Below, one piece after another: positions 1 to 9,761 of a stretch of DNA of 64,000 bases. Each line of letters starts with the position of its first letter. The stretch's first letter is position 1. The stretch spans positions 19,935 to 83,934 of the forward strand of contig JAIFMH010000086.1 in assembly GCA_020048595.1 (NCBI GenBank), given 5' to 3'. Source of the stretch: Bacteroidota bacterium. GTDB taxonomy: Bacteria > Bacteroidota > Bacteroidia > Bacteroidales > UBA4417. The notes beneath the pieces were generated by a model, which ran no database searches, was not told where the DNA came from, and saw nothing but the letters and a program-made list of their open reading frames with translations. The position numbers and the translations under genes are program-made.

Positions 1-1584
1 AACTGCTTTTTTCATTTCAGTAGTCATCTTCCATCGACGCAAATCCCAGAAACGTTGTTCTTCAAAACACATTTCAATCCTGCGCTCATTGCGGATAAGA
101 TCTGTCATCTGTGCTTTACTTAATCCAGTTACATAAGTTGTAGCTGTTATACCAGCTCTGCTGCGAATCGCATTAATGACCTGACGGGCATTGTAGTTTC
201 CAATATTGACATCCGGACCAACGGCTTCATTGGCCGCTTCGGCAAACATTAAAAGCACATCGGTATAACGGGCATAGGTGTAATAATGTAATCCACCCGA
301 ATTCACTTTCGGATCCAAGTTTACATTGCCTACGTTCATGAATTTTCTTAAATAGTAACCCGTTTTTGTTGCATAAATACTTGTACTACCCAATGCGTCC
401 TGGGTTCCTGCGGTTGTATTGATCGTGACCGCTGCTGTTCCTCTTGTAAACTTTGCTCCATTATACAAGATGAATTTTGCTAATCTGGGGTCTCTGCCTG
501 AATAGGGATCGCTTGAATTAATTTTGATGCTGAGTGTTGGGGTACCATCTGCCATTGGAAAAGCATTCACCAGATCCTGTGTAGGATTAGTCAATCCCTG
601 GCCAAAAAGAGAAGGAGTAAAATTGGATAGTTCCCAGGTAGTTGAAGAATTTACCCTGGTAGAATACCAAAGCACTTCCGGATGCAAATCTCCTGCATTT
701 GGAACATCTGCATTACTGTAAAACTCGACATTTTTGGTATTCGCCAAATTAACCAGGGTCAATCCACTATTTTTATCCATTAATTCAGCTGCTGCCTGTG
801 CCGCCATTTGGTATGTATAACTACCATCTGAATAAGCCGGGCTTGCAGCATACAATAATGCTTTAGCTTTAATCAACCGGACTGTTAATCCATTTATTCT
901 ATTGGCGTTTCTTGCACCTGTAGCGATATCGGCACTGGCATTGCCGCTATCTTTCCATCTGTCCGGAAGTATGGCAATAGCCTTGTCACAATCGTCGATG
1001 ATGAATTTAACGAGATCTTTAAAAGAAGAACGTGGAATCTGATAATCAGTAGGATTTGCTGTTGCCAGCACATGATCAACAATTGGAACGCCAAGCAGTT
1101 CTCCATTAGCTCCCTTTCCGGCATGAGCCTGAAGTAGATTGAAATAATTCCAGGCCCTTAAACCATAGGCTTCGCCCTTGAGTTTTTGAGAAAAAAGAGC
1201 GCTGGTAGTTTCGTTTTTCCAGTACCAATTAACTTTATCAACCTCTGATAAAAAGGTATTGATGTATAAAATACTCTCATAAGCTGAATTCCATGCGTCA
1301 AAAGGATTTGAACTTGATGTCCAGCCTCCCGCAACAACGGTTTTTATGCTACTTGTAGGTAAATTGTTTACCGCATCGTCAGATGCGTAAGACTGATTGA
1401 AGTTGTTATGAACAACAGGAATGTTCCGGTAGGCATTCATCAGAAATCCTTCGGTATAAGTCACGATAGACTCAACATCATTCAGATCATATATATTTTC
1501 ATCTTCCGGCTCTAATACACTACATGCATTGGTTAAGCCAAGTAAAGTGATGAAGATGAATATCAAATATTTGTATTTTTTCAT
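1..1584 (-). CDS. SusD-like outer-membrane glycan-binding lipoprotein (3' end cut by window)
   Basis: This is the second SusD-family protein of the locus. It would sit as a lid on its partner SusC barrel at the cell surface and bind oligosaccharide. The reading frame opens at an ATG at 1584 and stays open to the window edge (528 codons visible). The N-terminus is a lipoprotein signal with the candidate lipidated Cys at residue 21 (LTNAC). SusD hallmarks follow: an early helical region (NAYRNIPV), then RAWNYFNLLQ around residue 145. Near the end come YARYTDVLLMFAEAANE and RNERRIEMCFEEQRFWDLRRWK, the typical SusD C-terminal signature, so little is missing. It starts 21 bases after the upstream SusC stop and is surely co-transcribed with it. 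The family call is firm; the ligand is inferred only from neighbours. Confidence 0.93.
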   Translation of the reverse strand, partial: MKKYKYLIFIFITLLGLTNACSVLEPEDENIYDLNDVESIVTYTEGFLMNAYRNIPVVHNNFNQSYASDDAVNNLPTSSIKTVVAGGWTSSSNPFDAWNSAYESILYINTFLSEVDKVNWYWKNETTSALFSQKLKGEAYGLRAWNYFNLLQAHAGKGANGELLGVPIVDHVLATANPTDYQIPRSSFKDLVKFIIDDCDKAIAILPDRWKDSGNASADIATGARNANRINGLTVRLIKAKALLYAASPAYSDGSYTYQMAAQAAAELMDKNSGLTLVNLANTKNVEFYSNADVPNAGDLHPEVLWYSTRVNSSTTWELSNFTPSLFGQGLTNPTQDLVNAFPMADGTPTLSIKINSSDPYSGRDPRLAKFILYNGAKFTRGTAAVTINTTAGTQDALGSTSIYATKTGYYLRKFMNVGNVNLDPKVNSGGLHYYTYARYTDVLLMFAEAANEAVGPDVNIGNYNARQVINAIRSRAGITATTYVTGLSKAQMTDLIRNERRIEMCFEEQRFWDLRRWKMTTEMKKAV

Positions 1585-1605
1585 TTTATCTTGATTTAAA
1601 TTGAT

Positions 1606-4440
1606 TTAAAATGAGGTGACCAGACCTATTGCGAAATTTCTCGTTCTTGGAGAGCTACCTACATTCAGTTCGGTATATTTTTTATTCTCTCCTAAAACCA
1701 GGGCATTATTGGCTCTCACATACACTCTCGAATCTTTTAGAAATGATACTTTATTTTTCCCTGAGAAATTATAGGTAAGTTGCATGGTAGGTACAACAAA
1801 TGAGTTATTCTTAAACATCCAATAATCAGAATTCCGATTATTATTGCTTGCAGTTGTTGTTGACAAACGAGGATGGATCGCATACACATTTTTGTTATTG
1901 GGACCATACGCATCATTTACCATTTCAGAATATTTTACATCTCCGAAAACCCGATAATAGTTTCCTGTACGGTAATCATCATTACCTGCCTGGCCTATTC
2001 CAAGGATATAGAATTCAAGTTTTTTAAACTTAAAATCCAGGTATAAACTATACTGAGTGCGCAATCCGTGACCAATAATCCGCTGGTCTTTTTGGTCAAT
2101 AATATTATCGCCGTTTTGATCCAGGTATTTTATGTCTCCTGCCTGAACCGCTCCAAATGTTGGCACTGGTAATCCGGAAACAAGTGAGCCGTCCGGATTA
2201 AAATCTGTCTCGCTGTAAAGCCCGTCAGATTTCAATGCCCATAAGGCATCGGTTGCAGTTCCAGTTCTCAACAATGCAATATCGGCACCTTCATAAACAG
2301 GTTCTTCCTGTTTGGTGATTTTTGGTGAGATATAGAGGATGTTGCTACCAGCAGTTATTGAAAAATCGGTTGATACATCTAATTTGTAAATAATGCCCAA
2401 GTTTAAACCCTGGGTTTGATTGCTGTTGTAATTGCTGTAAACCATATTTTCAAAACCAAGAATCTGTGGATAAGTACTCGACATCAAGGTGATATTACCT
2501 AACGAAGCGCTGTTAAAGTACTCCAATTCCATATTCATTGCATTATTAAAGAGCGTTGCATCCAATCCTAACGAAAAATCTCTTCTTTTTTGCAGTGCAA
2601 TGTCATTGGCTATGGAAGAGTAATTTGTCTCCGCATTTTGGGATACGCCGTTTTGATAAGTAAAAGTACTGCCACGTAAAAATGTACTTCGATATAAGTT
2701 GTAATCGGTCCAATTATCATTTTTTGAAATACCAAAAGATGAGCGAATTTTAAGATAGTTAATAGTGGATATATCTGACATAAAATTTTCTTCAGACAAT
2801 ACCCATCCAAGACCGAATGACGGAGCTAACTCCATACGATTCCCTTCTTTTAACTTTCTGCTTCCGATACCCATTAACGACATTTCAGCGATGTATTTTT
2901 TTGAATACATATAGTTTGCTGAAAACCCGGTATGAAACAATACCTCCTTCTGCAGCACATCCGGATTGGTAATCATGTCAGTATACATTAAGGCAGTAGC
3001 AGAAACAGCATGCTCCCCGAAGGAACGGTTGTAGTTTAATGTCCCAAAATAGGAGTCATGCCTGAAAAAGGTAGAATTGGCATTATTCGCATTGTACTTA
3101 TTCGCTGCTATATCAGTTCCTCGTACATAAGCCGTATCCAACAATCCGGTGGTTTCGTCGAAAACAGGTTCGTAAACAGCAAAGCTTGGACTTTGATTCG
3201 AATAGATGGTGTTAAAGAAATCCATTCCACCATAAAGACTTGCAGAAAGTCCTTCTGTAAGAAAACGCATATCAATGTCAAGTTTTCCGCTAAACTGGAC
3301 ATCACGTTGCATCAGTTTCTTATTGCCATTCTGGATAAAATTACCGTAAACATTGCTTAGGAACGAAGAATTTCCTCCCAGAAATTGTCCATTGACTAAT
3401 TTGGCTTTCCGAAGAAGCAAATTCCGTAAATCTTCATTTGTTATGATATTGGGGTCCCACATTACCGGATAATTATTGGGCAATTCTGTTGAGGCTGTAG
3501 CCCAGATATTATCTGCATTGGGTTGCTTATTAAATGAGAGTCTTGCGGTTGTACTTATACTCATGTTCATATACTCATTAATGGTAAAATCAAGGTTCCC
3601 TCTGAAGTTTAAATTATCAGTAATATCACCCTGAGGGGTATTAAGCCATCCGCTACTTTGATCCCAGCCAGTACCAACATAGTACCGCACATTTTCGCTA
3701 CCACCCATTACATCTGCAAATACATTTATACCTGTGGTATTGTCTTTTAAATAATCGCTGGAATAGAAATCATTATCCGGGAAACGGGCTGGATTAGTTC
3801 CGCTACGGGTTCCATCGATTTTCTCCTGCGTATATCGCAAAGAGGAAGGGGCAATACCGTCATTCAGTTGTGCTTCATTATATTTTCCCATATAATCAGC
3901 AGCATTCAGAAATTTAGGCAAAGCCCGTGGGGTCGCATTACCGTATTGTCCGGCAATTCTTATCTTATGGATACCGGCTTCGCCGCGCTTGCTTGTTATC
4001 AGGATTACGCCCAAATCACCCTGTGCTCCATACATTGCTTTAGATAAAGCATCCCTAAGGATCACAATAGACTCAATTTCCAATGGATTTAAACTGTTAA
4101 CATAGAAGTCATTCTGACGGATACCATCAACCAGTATAGCTGCATTTCCTGTTCCCCAGGTATTGTAATTACCAAAGAGTCCCGGTACTTTTCCATTCAG
4201 AATCTCTCCAATAGAGCTGTTCTGATCCCGTTTTAGTTCTTCCTGCACATCAATAGTAATAACCGATCCAGTCGTTTCCCTGGCAGTAATCGTGTTAAAA
4301 GTCAGTTTAACCTCCTTGTCAATCCCTTTTTTATCAGGAAACGTATCTGTTTTTATATTACTATCTTGTGAATAAAGGATCTGTGATAATGCCAATAACA
4401 CTATCAAAAAGTTGATCTTTATTATTATTTTTCTTTTCAT
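1606..4440 (-). CDS. SusC-like TonB-dependent receptor lacking the N-terminal carboxypeptidase-regulatory-like domain
   Basis: Outer-membrane TonB-dependent importer, 944 residues, partner of the SusD at 1-1584. After a signal peptide ending near residue 24 (LYSQ) it moves within about 35 residues to a plug domain: IGEILNGKVPGLF, ILVDGIRQND, then IESIVILRDALSKAMYGAQG and VILITSKRGEAG, the classic SusC plug signature. The rest is a 22-strand-type barrel ending RNFAIGLVTSF with a terminal aromatic residue. Unlike the SusC at 6327-9554, it has no beta-sandwich regulatory domain before the plug, and it is about 130 residues shorter. It starts 30 bases downstream of a SusD stop, so the order is SusC-SusD-SusC-SusD in one transcription unit. 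The two pairs probably import different oligosaccharides of the same polymer; this is inference. Confidence 0.95.
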   Translation of the reverse strand: MKRKIIIKINFLIVLLALSQILYSQDSNIKTDTFPDKKGIDKEVKLTFNTITARETTGSVITIDVQEELKRDQNSSIGEILNGKVPGLFGNYNTWGTGNAAILVDGIRQNDFYVNSLNPLEIESIVILRDALSKAMYGAQGDLGVILITSKRGEAGIHKIRIAGQYGNATPRALPKFLNAADYMGKYNEAQLNDGIAPSSLRYTQEKIDGTRSGTNPARFPDNDFYSSDYLKDNTTGINVFADVMGGSENVRYYVGTGWDQSSGWLNTPQGDITDNLNFRGNLDFTINEYMNMSISTTARLSFNKQPNADNIWATASTELPNNYPVMWDPNIITNEDLRNLLLRKAKLVNGQFLGGNSSFLSNVYGNFIQNGNKKLMQRDVQFSGKLDIDMRFLTEGLSASLYGGMDFFNTIYSNQSPSFAVYEPVFDETTGLLDTAYVRGTDIAANKYNANNANSTFFRHDSYFGTLNYNRSFGEHAVSATALMYTDMITNPDVLQKEVLFHTGFSANYMYSKKYIAEMSLMGIGSRKLKEGNRMELAPSFGLGWVLSEENFMSDISTINYLKIRSSFGISKNDNWTDYNLYRSTFLRGSTFTYQNGVSQNAETNYSSIANDIALQKRRDFSLGLDATLFNNAMNMELEYFNSASLGNITLMSSTYPQILGFENMVYSNYNSNQTQGLNLGIIYKLDVSTDFSITAGSNILYISPKITKQEEPVYEGADIALLRTGTATDALWALKSDGLYSETDFNPDGSLVSGLPVPTFGAVQAGDIKYLDQNGDNIIDQKDQRIIGHGLRTQYSLYLDFKFKKLEFYILGIGQAGNDDYRTGNYYRVFGDVKYSEMVNDAYGPNNKNVYAIHPRLSTTTASNNNRNSDYWMFKNNSFVVPTMQLTYNFSGKNKVSFLKDSRVYVRANNALVLGENKKYTELNVGSSPRTRNFAIGLVTSF

Positions 4441-4470
4441 AATAGATTACATTATTAAGGTTTTTACAAT

Positions 4471-6303
4471 CTACCATCCGGGATTTTGTTCCCAATCGGT
4501 CGTAAATCTGGTTAAACTAACATCAAAAGGCATCCAGTAATGTTGATCTTTAAACACGTATGCAGTAACATTTATACGCTTAACGGAGGATTCAACAATA
4601 ACCTTCTTACTGTCAATATCAAAAGTTAATGCCTGTAATTGAACACCATCCTGAAGGCGTGCTCTTTTCCACCGTCTGATATCGAACCAATAAACGCCTT
4701 CGTAAGCAAACTCAACAGCTCTTTCATTCCGGTAGAGCAATCTAAATGCCGGATCGGAAGCAAGTTCATAAGATCCCGGAAGCGGATTACCCTCATAGAA
4801 TGGCAATGTGGCCGCTACAGTTGGTTGCCCGGCACGAACCCTTATTTTATTCACTGCCTGTTCAGCCGACATACTAAGCCCGGCTGGAATGGTATTGTAA
4901 CTTCCGGTGCTTTCATAAACTGCTTCAGCATAAGTCAAATAGATGTCGGCTAACCTTAATAAGGGAGTGCAAAAAGCGGCTAGTCCCGGGTTATTTTTGG
5001 TTACGCCATCGGATAAGAATTTTCGTACGGCGTTACTATTCTGTGCGCCGTCAGCTTTTAATTGTGCAGCAGAAAAATTCAAGGTAATCTTATCGACTTT
5101 GTCGCCATGCATATAAAAATTAAAATCATAACGGTTGTCCCTGTCGTCCCATCGTCGGACCTTATCATTATCGTATGAAATTTTGTAGCGCGAACCGTCT
5201 TTCATTTCAAATTTATCCAGATAATTTTGAGAGCCTTGTGCTGCTTTTTGACCGGTAAGCTGGTTCTGACCATAGTTTCTGGCGGTAGATTGGCTGACAA
5301 TCGGCGAACCAAACCGGTCAATCGTCCGGTGAAACAAGACTTCCGGCGTATAAGGCTGAGTTCCGTTCACAGTTGCAAAGGCTGTTCGAAAATCAGCCCA
5401 TTTAGTCAGCCCATCTGCATCGGCAACAGGCATGCCGGATGGCTGAGCGCCTATCAGGCTTACTGCTAAATCGATAGTTTCTTTACAAGCAACGGCACAT
5501 CGGTCAAGAATATCTTTATTATAATCCAAGACTCCTGTAGCCTGCTCATTAAAAAGCGGACTCGCCGAGAACTGAAGTGCTTTCGCCTTAAAACCAAGTG
5601 CTGCCAGTTTGGAAGGACGCCCCCAATTGATGTTTGGTGAAGGCCAGTTAGCTGGCAACAGGGCTGCTGCGGCATCAAAATCATCCACAATCCGTTCGAA
5701 TACGGCCTGCACATCTTTATAGGTCTTGCCGTTTTTTTCGTAGGTCCAATGGCGTTTCATATCTTGTTCTTCAGCTGTGAAAACCTTGTCCACATAAGGT
5801 ACAGTGCCAAACGACCTTACATATTCGTAGTAATAGTATGCCCTGAAAAAAAGCGCCTGCCCTTTTAGCCAGTCTCTCTGCTCATCGGTAGCATCGGTTA
5901 AAATTCCTGATTCCAGTTTTTCGAGACACATGTTGGTCATACGAATATTTTCCCACATGGAAGAATACAAACCAGCTGAGAACATACCGCTTTCGGCTGG
6001 TGCATAGATACCCCGGTTAGTAATTAAATATGTGTAGTTGCCAAGGTTTCCGTTATAAACAGATTGTGCTGAAGGCGATAGCGCCTCCCCACCAACGGAG
6101 TGCGTTACCCGGGCTCCATGATTGTTATAATCAACCAGGTTATTCAATAGCTGATCCTGGAATCCCTGAAAGGAGGCATAAGAACCAAAAATCTGTTCTT
6201 CAGTAATTGCAGCTTCCGGAGGAATGTTCAAATACTCCTTACAACTGGAAAACATAAAAGCTATTGCCAGTAACAGACTTATTTTAATTGTATATCTTTT
6301 CAT
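4471..6303 (-). CDS. SusD-like glycan-binding lipoprotein
   Basis: SusD/RagB-family surface lipoprotein of 610 residues, partner of the SusC ending at 6327. The lipoprotein signal has its Cys at residue 21 (MFSSC), followed by KEYLNIPPEAAITEEQIF, the usual SusD start. Further hallmarks are RAYYYYEYVRSFGTVPYVD around residue 155 and, near the C-terminus, LLRLADIYLTYAEAVYE, YRNERAVEFAYEGVYWFDIRRWK and a final WEQNPGW. It begins 23 bases after the SusC stop. At about 610 residues it is somewhat longer than average for the family, so an enlarged ligand-binding region is possible. The glycan bound cannot be read from the sequence. Confidence 0.96.
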   Translation of the reverse strand: MKRYTIKISLLLAIAFMFSSCKEYLNIPPEAAITEEQIFGSYASFQGFQDQLLNNLVDYNNHGARVTHSVGGEALSPSAQSVYNGNLGNYTYLITNRGIYAPAESGMFSAGLYSSMWENIRMTNMCLEKLESGILTDATDEQRDWLKGQALFFRAYYYYEYVRSFGTVPYVDKVFTAEEQDMKRHWTYEKNGKTYKDVQAVFERIVDDFDAAAALLPANWPSPNINWGRPSKLAALGFKAKALQFSASPLFNEQATGVLDYNKDILDRCAVACKETIDLAVSLIGAQPSGMPVADADGLTKWADFRTAFATVNGTQPYTPEVLFHRTIDRFGSPIVSQSTARNYGQNQLTGQKAAQGSQNYLDKFEMKDGSRYKISYDNDKVRRWDDRDNRYDFNFYMHGDKVDKITLNFSAAQLKADGAQNSNAVRKFLSDGVTKNNPGLAAFCTPLLRLADIYLTYAEAVYESTGSYNTIPAGLSMSAEQAVNKIRVRAGQPTVAATLPFYEGNPLPGSYELASDPAFRLLYRNERAVEFAYEGVYWFDIRRWKRARLQDGVQLQALTFDIDSKKVIVESSVKRINVTAYVFKDQHYWMPFDVSLTRFTTDWEQNPGW

Positions 6304-6326
6304 TTTTTGAAGTTTATTAAGGGTTA

Positions 6327-9300
6327 TTAAAACTGGACATTCAACCCAAGATTTATTTGCTTCTTGGTCGGATAATTAGATCCGGGATCATCCATACCTA
6401 CACCATCGTTAGGCATTTTGGTCCAGAGGAATAAGTTTCTTCCATTCACATACAGCTTTAGATTATTTATGCGTAAAGGCTCAAGCAGATGTTTAGGTAT
6501 TGAATAACCCAACTGAATGGATTGCAATCTGAAAAAGGATCCGTCAAACTCAGGATATTGCCCGGTAGGATTATATGTTTTTGCGCTCAGCGCCAGTGCC
6601 GGATAAGTAGGATTACTATTATTATATTCAGGCGACCAGGTATCTCCCAAAATTACAGTAGGTACATAGGTATTATCGTAATAGAACAATGATGGTGAAA
6701 TTCTGCGAGTGGCGTTATAGGCTCCTAAAAACCGCATTGTTAAATCAAATCCTTTATAATCTGTTCCCAGAGCTATTCCGTAATTGTTTTGCGGATAGCT
6801 TGGATAGCCATAAGGAACATTATCGTCGGTACCATAATATTTTCCATCGGCGTTAAAATCGAGCATAATCAGATCGCCCGGCAGTAAAAAACTATTTGAA
6901 GAGGAATTGGCCCCTCCTGTTGCGCTATACAAGTCGTCCCAGCTTTCGATGAATCCGGTTGAAATTCCGGTAACAGTCTGACCCAGCGGCTTGCCTTCCG
7001 GTTTTTGATGAGGCAAAGTTAATTCAGTAGATTCTTTATAGATCACCTCGCTTCTGGCAACTGCCCAGTTTGCAGTTATCCAATAGTTAAGACTTTTTTT
7101 AACATTATTACGGTAGGTTATTTCCAATTCAGCTCCATGAGAATTTGCCTTGCCGATATTAGCTGGTGGCGCGGGTTTCCCAAAAATCGGAGGTACTGTA
7201 CTTGACCTGTCATTGGCTCCCAGCAACATATCTGTTCTTTTTTCATTAAATATATCTGCAGTTAGGCTAAGCTTGTTGTTAAAAGCTGCAAATTCAAAGC
7301 CCAGGTTCTGTTTTGCTGCTTTTTCCCAACGTAAATCAGGATTGCCCGGGTTTCCCTCGTTGTACCTGATATATTCTCTGTACGCAGAAGGGTATCCATA
7401 ATAATTTGACTCATAAGCATTCACGCTGTAAGTATTCCAGATGGTTAAGTAAGGCCATGTACTTCCGGTATTCAAGTTGTCATTTCCAACTAATCCATAC
7501 GAATACCTTAATTTCAGCTTGTCAAGCCATTTTTGATCTTTTAAAAAACTCTCATTGGATATCATCCACCCCCCAGCAACAGAAGGGAAAAAGTCGAATC
7601 GATAAGCAGGACCAAATTTTTCGGAGCCATTGTATGCCCCATTCATTTCAATAAAATAGCGATTATTATAATCGTAAGTAATACGTCCTACCCAATCCTC
7701 ACGTTTATGTGGCCAGTTGCTGCCAGTTTCAGACTGATCGCGGCTAAACATGGCCATCGCTGTAACACTATGCTTATCAAATGACCTGCTGTATTGCAAC
7801 TGCAATTGATAATACAAACTACGCTCGGCATCGCCTAATGCAACACTCTCGGTTCCGAATGAATTGGGAGTTTTCACCCATCCAAAGCCTTCTCTTCCTG
7901 CTGTGGGTTCGGTATATGTGGTATAATCGGCCATATTGGCCGGGCTTCCATTCAGCATGTAGGTTTTGGTAGCATAATCGTAATAGCCACCTTCAAGGTA
8001 AAAATTCTTAGCTATTGTTTTCGTGACAACTCCAGCATTTCCGATATTTTTTCCATTATTTCTGAATGTATTATCAAACGCCAGCTTACCGACGAAAGAT
8101 AAACCTTTGGTTATAAAATCAAATTTCTGAGTTAAGGTATAGTCCATGTTAATTGTTGTTCTCGGATAGGAGCTCGTACCTGTAAAATTAAAGTCGTACC
8201 AGGGATTGGCAGCATTAAACCTGCCGTCCTGGGTCCCGGGCACACCGTCTTCATATACCCTTATCGGTGTATCTCCGCTAAGATTTGTAAATACGGGAAA
8301 AATGCCATTCAATGCACCGCTATTCCTATTTGGAGTGGTTTGTAAACCATACATTCCCGCGAAATTTGCAGCTAACTGGGTTGTTTTCGTAATTTCAAAA
8401 TCAAAATTGGCCCGAATATTCAACCTGTCGTATAAGTAAGCAGGCACATAACCGGTTCCTACGTCCTGACCATCAAAAATATCACCAACATGATTATAAC
8501 TTGCAGACGCAAAATACTTAGCCCGCTTCGTTCCACCACTGGCAGTTGTATTTACCCGGTATGATTTAGTAAAATCCTTGAGCATTAGATCCTGCCAATT
8601 TTGGTTGGCATAAGCATAGGGATATTTTCCTGTTTTGTAATATTCTATTTCCTTATCAGAAGTGTAAAGTTCTGTCCATGATCCGTTATTGAAACGACGG
8701 GAACGCTCCAGTGCATAGTTTCTTGCAATCGCTCCTTCCCATGTATCAACTCTGTCAATTAATTTTGAGGCACTTTCAAATGACATTTCTGCTTCGACAT
8801 TAAACCTTGTTTTTCCTTCTTTTCCACGTTTGGTGGTAATCAATATAACCCCGTTACCACCTTTGACTCCAAACACCGCAGTAGCTGAAGCATCCTTTAA
8901 TACGGAAACACTTTCCACTTCGTTGATATCCACTTCGTTCATTTGACGTTCCACTCCATCTACTAAAATTAAAGGAGAGGAATTGTTCCAGGTCGTTTTT
9001 CCGCGGATAAGAATTTCAGAAGGAGTATAGACTTTTAATCCGGCTGAAAGTGCAGTTACCGCATCTCCACCAGGCATACCTGAGATGGAAAGAACAGATA
9101 CTCCGGGTATCAGGCCGGTTAGTGCATCGGTCATGTTACTGACATTACCCTGCATCTTGATATCATCTGCCTTTGCGGTACCAATAGCACCAACAAGACT
9201 CTGCTTCTTTTGTGTACCATATCCAACCACTACGGTCTCCTGTAGCTCGATATTATCTTCCAGTAGCATTACTTCAAGGAATTTATTAGCGCTCTTAATT

Positions 9301-9554
9301 TCAAGGAGCTGGCTTTTCATTCCGATGAAATGAATTGCTAAATTTTGGCCTAAGCTGGCCTGAATGGTAAACATTCCATTTACATCTGTAATAGTACCAT
9401 TGGTAGTGCCGTCAATCATGATACTTGCACCGGGAATGGGGCTGCCATCTTTATCGCTAACTTTTCCCTTTATTTGAGATTGAGCAAAAATAATTGTGTT
9501 AGTGCACATAAAGATTACGAATAAGGCAAGAATTTTTTGCCAATTTTTCATCAT
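6327..9554 (-). CDS. SusC-like TonB-dependent receptor with N-terminal carboxypeptidase-regulatory-like domain
   Basis: Outer-membrane oligosaccharide importer of 1075 residues. In order: a signal peptide ending near residue 25 (IIFAQ); a carboxypeptidase-regulatory-like beta-sandwich at about 27-105 (IKGKVSDKDGSPIPGASI onward); a segment with ETVVVGYGTQKKQSLVGAI at about 107-125; the plug with ILIRGKTTWNNSSPLILVDG and VESVSVLKDASATAVFGVKG; and a barrel ending INLGLNVQF. It is the first gene of the SusC/D/C/D block. The spacer upstream (9555-9761) carries tandem AT-rich repeats and then an IS982-family insertion, so this block very likely has its own promoter, separated from the sulfatase genes by the IS. 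An ATG one codon downstream (9551) is an equally possible start. Confidence 0.96.
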   Translation of the reverse strand: MMKNWQKILALFVIFMCTNTIIFAQSQIKGKVSDKDGSPIPGASIMIDGTTNGTITDVNGMFTIQASLGQNLAIHFIGMKSQLLEIKSANKFLEVMLLEDNIELQETVVVGYGTQKKQSLVGAIGTAKADDIKMQGNVSNMTDALTGLIPGVSVLSISGMPGGDAVTALSAGLKVYTPSEILIRGKTTWNNSSPLILVDGVERQMNEVDINEVESVSVLKDASATAVFGVKGGNGVILITTKRGKEGKTRFNVEAEMSFESASKLIDRVDTWEGAIARNYALERSRRFNNGSWTELYTSDKEIEYYKTGKYPYAYANQNWQDLMLKDFTKSYRVNTTASGGTKRAKYFASASYNHVGDIFDGQDVGTGYVPAYLYDRLNIRANFDFEITKTTQLAANFAGMYGLQTTPNRNSGALNGIFPVFTNLSGDTPIRVYEDGVPGTQDGRFNAANPWYDFNFTGTSSYPRTTINMDYTLTQKFDFITKGLSFVGKLAFDNTFRNNGKNIGNAGVVTKTIAKNFYLEGGYYDYATKTYMLNGSPANMADYTTYTEPTAGREGFGWVKTPNSFGTESVALGDAERSLYYQLQLQYSRSFDKHSVTAMAMFSRDQSETGSNWPHKREDWVGRITYDYNNRYFIEMNGAYNGSEKFGPAYRFDFFPSVAGGWMISNESFLKDQKWLDKLKLRYSYGLVGNDNLNTGSTWPYLTIWNTYSVNAYESNYYGYPSAYREYIRYNEGNPGNPDLRWEKAAKQNLGFEFAAFNNKLSLTADIFNEKRTDMLLGANDRSSTVPPIFGKPAPPANIGKANSHGAELEITYRNNVKKSLNYWITANWAVARSEVIYKESTELTLPHQKPEGKPLGQTVTGISTGFIESWDDLYSATGGANSSSNSFLLPGDLIMLDFNADGKYYGTDDNVPYGYPSYPQNNYGIALGTDYKGFDLTMRFLGAYNATRRISPSLFYYDNTYVPTVILGDTWSPEYNNSNPTYPALALSAKTYNPTGQYPEFDGSFFRLQSIQLGYSIPKHLLEPLRINNLKLYVNGRNLFLWTKMPNDGVGMDDPGSNYPTKKQINLGLNVQF

Positions 9555-9670
9555 AGTTTGTGAATTTTAAAGGTTTAATAAATTAGTTTAGTTTGAATGA
9601 AAGTTCTTTGCATAATTTCTGTCCATTAGTTGATTAATTATAGTTTTATGGTCGAAAGTATTTTATGAGG

Positions 9671-9711
9671 CTTAATAAAGCATTAACAAATCATTAATAA
9701 AATTAACAAAT
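9671..9711. promoter_or_regulatory. Tandem AT-rich repeat upstream of susC, candidate operator
   Basis: Two near-copies of TTAATAAA-(1-3 bases)-TTAACAAAT lie head to tail at 9672-9691 and 9694-9711, about 120-155 bases upstream of the susC start. A third near-copy (16 of 18 bases matching the second repeat) lies at 55760-55777, upstream of the first sulfatase gene. Their position in two leader regions of the same locus suggests a binding site for a shared regulator, perhaps the one encoded at 55878-58460. AT-rich spacers can resemble one another by chance, so this remains a candidate. Confidence 0.4.
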
Positions 9712-9756
9712 GTTAAGATTTATAATTAACTGGCAACATTACAATGAGTTACGATT

Positions 9757-9761
9757 TAATA
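9757..9761. repeat. Left target-site duplication (TAATA) of the IS982-family element
   Basis: The 5-base sequence TAATA directly precedes the left inverted repeat and recurs directly after the right inverted repeat at 10799-10803, as expected for a target duplication. Removing the element and one copy rebuilds CGATTTAATAAATCG, a perfect palindrome around one centre base. Confidence 0.65.
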
